DNA from: Pseudomonadota bacterium | Lineage (GTDB): Bacteria > Pseudomonadota > Gammaproteobacteria > Burkholderiales > SG8-39 | Assembly: GCA_021847125.1 (NCBI GenBank) | Contig: JAJZUK010000027.1 | Coordinates: 1-8,643, forward strand | Reading direction: 5' to 3' | DNA length: 8,643 bases | Shown: positions 6,558 to 8,643 of the stretch, piece by piece | How the letters are laid out: every line of letters begins with the position of its first letter | How positions within the stretch are numbered: the first letter of the stretch is position 1 | Program-made: the position numbers and the translations under genes | The notes under the pieces: generated by a model | What the model was told of the DNA's origin: nothing | The model's input: the letters and a program-made list of their open reading frames with translations, nothing else | Database searches by the model: none

Positions 6558-7601
6558 ATGGATATCTCTGAACTGCTCGCCTTCGTCGTCAAGAACAAGG
6601 CGTCCGACCTGCATCTGTCTTCGGGTCTGCCGCCGATGATCCGCGTGCACGGCGACATCAAGCGCATCAACCTGCCGCCGATGGACCACAAGGACGTGCA
6701 CGGCATGATCTATGACATCATGAACGACGGCCAGCGCAAGTTCTACGAGGAGAATCTGGAGTGCGACTTCTCCTTCGCCATCCCCGGCCTGGCGCGCTTT
6801 CGCGTGAACGCGTTCGTGCAGAATCGCGGCGCCGCGGCGGTGATGCGGACGATTCCGTCCAAGATCCTGTCGCTCGCCGATCTCAAATGCCCGAAGATTT
6901 TCGAGTCGATCGCCGACCAGCCGCGCGGCGTAGTGCTGGTAACCGGGCCGACCGGATCGGGCAAATCCACCACGCTCGCGGCGATGGTCAACCACAAGAA
7001 CGAAACCGAGGAGGGGCACATCCTCACCATCGAAGACCCGATCGAGTTCGTGCATGAGTCGAAGAAATGCCTGATCAACCAGCGCGAGGTCGGGCCGCAC
7101 ACCCTATCGTTCAACAACGCGCTGCGCAGCGCCTTGCGCGAGGATCCGGACGTGATCCTGGTGGGGGAGATGCGCGATCTGGAAACCATACGCCTTGCGC
7201 TCTCGGGCGCGGAAACCGGTCACTTGGTGTTCGGCACGCTGCATACGAGTTCGGCGGCGAAGACGATCGACCGCATCGTCGACGTGTTTCCGGCCGCCGA
7301 GAAAGACATGATCCGCGCCATGATCTCCACCTCGCTGCGCGCGATCATTTCGCAGACGCTGCTCAAGACCAAGGACGGTTCCGGCCGCGTCGCGGCGCAC
7401 GAGATCATGATCGGCACGCCCGCGATCAACAACCTGATCCGCGAGGCCAAGATCGCGCAGATGTACTCGGCGATCCAGACGGGTCAGCAGTTCGGCATGC
7501 AGACGCTGGACCAGAACCTGCAGGACCTGGTGAAAAAGAACGTAATCTCGGTCGCGGAAGCGCGCAGCAAGGCGGCGAACAAAGACACCTTTCCCGGCTA
7601 G
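6558..7601 (+). CDS. pilT: Type IV pilus retraction ATPase PilT
   Basis: A 347-residue secretion-superfamily ATPase that powers disassembly of type IV pili, used in twitching motility and DNA uptake. It acts as a cytoplasmic hexamer at the inner-membrane pilus base. The N-terminal PAS-like domain begins MDISELLAFVVKNKASDLHLS. Walker A is GPTGSGKST (130-138), the Asp box is around ILTIEDPIEF (155-164), Walker B is VILVGEMRD (199-207) with E204, and the His box is ETGHLVFGTLHT (219-230). The C-terminal retraction motif reads AINNLIRE (289-296), where P. aeruginosa PilT has AIRNLIRE. The protein is full length and should be active. GGAG at 6545-6548 lies 9 nt before the ATG. pilU follows after 124 nt, and yggS is divergent upstream. 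Confidence 0.97.
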   Translation: MDISELLAFVVKNKASDLHLSSGLPPMIRVHGDIKRINLPPMDHKDVHGMIYDIMNDGQRKFYEENLECDFSFAIPGLARFRVNAFVQNRGAAAVMRTIPSKILSLADLKCPKIFESIADQPRGVVLVTGPTGSGKSTTLAAMVNHKNETEEGHILTIEDPIEFVHESKKCLINQREVGPHTLSFNNALRSALREDPDVILVGEMRDLETIRLALSGAETGHLVFGTLHTSSAAKTIDRIVDVFPAAEKDMIRAMISTSLRAIISQTLLKTKDGSGRVAAHEIMIGTPAINNLIREAKIAQMYSAIQTGQQFGMQTLDQNLQDLVKKNVISVAEARSKAANKDTFPG

Positions 7602-7606
7602 CCGGG
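7593..7606 (+). repeat. Perfect 14-bp palindrome across the pilT stop codon
   Basis: CCCGGCTAGCCGGG reads identically on both strands and is centred on the pilT TAG stop (7599-7601). As RNA it could only fold with a strained centre, or form a cruciform or protein-binding site in DNA. It may act with the larger hairpin 8 nt downstream. A GC-rich genome makes short palindromes common, so a specific role is not shown. Confidence 0.35.
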
Positions 7607-7614
7607 GGAATTGG

Positions 7615-7637
7615 CGCGGCAAACAGGGTTTGCCGCG
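7615..7637 (+). terminator. Strong hairpin after pilT, possible intercistronic terminator or mRNA-processing stem
   Basis: CGCGGCAAAC (7615-7624) pairs perfectly with GTTTGCCGCG (7628-7637) around a 3-nt AGG loop, a 10-bp stem. Pairing can be extended outward by a G-U and a G-C pair (7613-7614 with 7638-7639). It begins 13 nt after the pilT stop. No uridine tract follows (the next bases are TCTACAATTACC), so it is not a classical intrinsic terminator. Partial termination, protection of the pilT 3' end, or a processing site are alternatives. A -10-like TACAAT at 7640-7645 directly follows the stem but lacks a -35 at normal distance. Confidence 0.45.
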
Positions 7638-7725
7638 TCTACAATTACCAGCGAGAGGAACGCACCCGGCGATCGGCATGATTTCCGGGCAGACATTTCG
7701 GACAAAACCGTCATTGAGGTGAAAT

Positions 7726-8643
7726 ATGGATAGCGGCCAGTCAACCAAGTTCATGTACGACCTGCTGCGGCTGATGCTGAGCAAGAAGGGTTCTGACCTG
7801 TTCATCACCGCAGACTTTCCGCCGGCGATGAAGCTCGACGGCAAGATGACGCCGATCATGGACCAGAAGCTCACCGGCCAGCACACCGCCGATCTGGTGC
7901 GCGCGATGATGAATGACAAGCAGGCGGCCGAATTCGAGGCGACCAAGGAGTGCAATTTCGCGATTTCCCCCGCCGGCATCGGGCGCTTTCGCGTTAATTG
8001 CTTCGTGCAGCAGGGCAAGATCGGCATGGTGCTGCGCACGATCACCACGACCATACCCAAGTTCGAGGACTTGGGCCTGCCGATGGTGCTGAAGGATGTG
8101 GTCATGAACAAGCGCGGCCTGGTGATCATGGTGGGCGGGACCGGCTCGGGCAAATCGACCACGCTCGCGGCGATGATCGGCTACCGCAACCAGAACAGCT
8201 ACGGCCACATCATCACCATCGAGGATCCGGTGGAGTACGTGCATCCGCACATCAACTGCCTGATCACCCAGCGCGAAGTGGGTGTGGATACGGCATCCTG
8301 GGAAGCGGCTCTGGTCAATACCCTGCGCCAGGCGCCCGACGTGATTCTGATCGGCGAGATCCGCTCGAAGGAGACCATGGAGCACGCCGTGGCCTTTGCC
8401 GAAACCGGCCACCTGTGCATGGGCACGCTGCACGCCAACAGCGCCAATCAGGCGCTGGACCGCATCATCAATTTCTTCCCGGAAGAACGCCGCGCGCAGC
8501 TGTTGATGGACCTCTCGCTCAACCTCAAGGCATTGGTGTCGCAGCGCCTGATTCCGCTGAAAGAAGGCAAGGGGCGCGCCGCGGCGATCGAGATCATGCT
8601 CAACTCGCCACTGATCGCAGACCTGATCTTCAAGGGCGAAGTG
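7726..8643 (+). CDS. pilU: Type IV pilus ATPase PilU (3' truncated by the window end)
   Basis: The first 306 residues of a PilT paralogue; homologues are about 380 residues, so roughly 70-80 are missing. PilU is an accessory retraction ATPase that works with PilT to increase retraction against load. Visible parts are an N-terminal domain with KKGSDLFITADFPPAMKLDG (20-39), Walker A GGTGSGKST (137-145), the Asp box IITIEDPVEYVHP (162-174), Walker B VILIGEIRS (206-214) with E211, and the His box ETGHLCMGTLHANS (227-239). Placement as PilU and not a second PilT rests on the position after pilT, the MDSGQSTKFMYDLLRLMLSK start, and divergence from the upstream PilT. A good ribosome site, GAGGTG at 7716-7721, precedes the ATG. 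The frame stays open to the last base. Expression may be partly separate from pilT because of the hairpin between them. Confidence 0.95.
   Translation, partial: MDSGQSTKFMYDLLRLMLSKKGSDLFITADFPPAMKLDGKMTPIMDQKLTGQHTADLVRAMMNDKQAAEFEATKECNFAISPAGIGRFRVNCFVQQGKIGMVLRTITTTIPKFEDLGLPMVLKDVVMNKRGLVIMVGGTGSGKSTTLAAMIGYRNQNSYGHIITIEDPVEYVHPHINCLITQREVGVDTASWEAALVNTLRQAPDVILIGEIRSKETMEHAVAFAETGHLCMGTLHANSANQALDRIINFFPEERRAQLLMDLSLNLKALVSQRLIPLKEGKGRAAAIEIMLNSPLIADLIFKGEV

Noticed and set aside
7104..8162. 352-codon minus-strand open frame spanning the pilT-pilU gap
   Set aside because: It runs through the intergenic gap, but most of it mirrors PilT and PilU codons. It has no motif and its composition changes abruptly between parts.
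1..8643. Mobile elements, CRISPR arrays, tRNA genes, toxin-antitoxin or defence genes
   Set aside because: I looked for repeated spacers, transposase motifs, terminal inverted repeats and tRNA-like folds and found none. Nearly every base is explained by conserved housekeeping or pilus genes.

Overview
The window is a GC-rich, densely packed piece of bacterial chromosome. Gene content, order and protein sequences point to a betaproteobacterium or close relative; this is inferred from family resemblance only, with no database search. Coding density is very high, and most neighbouring genes overlap or lie within about 30 nt of each other. I see no insertion sequence, CRISPR array, tRNA, rRNA or phage gene. 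The content is conserved core genome, and I found no new multi-gene system.

Left part, plus strand (1-4046): the tail of an unrecognised gene ends at 287. A run of five genes follows: algH (YqgE family), ruvX (YqgF family), pyrR, pyrB and a dihydroorotase-like gene. ruvX/pyrR overlap by 20 nt and pyrR/pyrB by 8 nt, so pyrimidine synthesis genes are read together with ruvX and probably algH. The dihydroorotase-like protein has lost nearly all metal-binding residues. It is therefore best read as PyrC', the non-catalytic partner of aspartate carbamoyltransferase known from Pseudomonas, not as an active dihydroorotase. RuvX carries a histidine where the family's last catalytic aspartate is expected.

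Middle part, minus strand (6456-4059): yggS, proC, yggT and yggU form a four-gene operon. yggS/proC are joined by a GTGA overlap and yggT/yggU by a TTGA overlap, so two of the four genes use non-ATG starts. YggS handles pyridoxal phosphate homeostasis, ProC makes proline, YggT is a small membrane protein and YggU is a DUF167 protein. This operon converges on the pyr operon with only 12 nt between the stop codons.

Right part, plus strand (6558-8643): pilT, divergent from yggS, and pilU, cut by the window end, encode paralogous ATPases that drive type IV pilus retraction. The 124-nt gap between them holds two strong inverted repeats, one across the pilT stop codon and a 10-bp stem just after it, which could separate expression of the two genes. 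The set algH-ruvX-pyrR-pyrB-pyrC' and yggT-proC-yggS-pilT-pilU is also clustered, as I recall, in Pseudomonas aeruginosa, so the neighbourhood looks ancient and vertically inherited.
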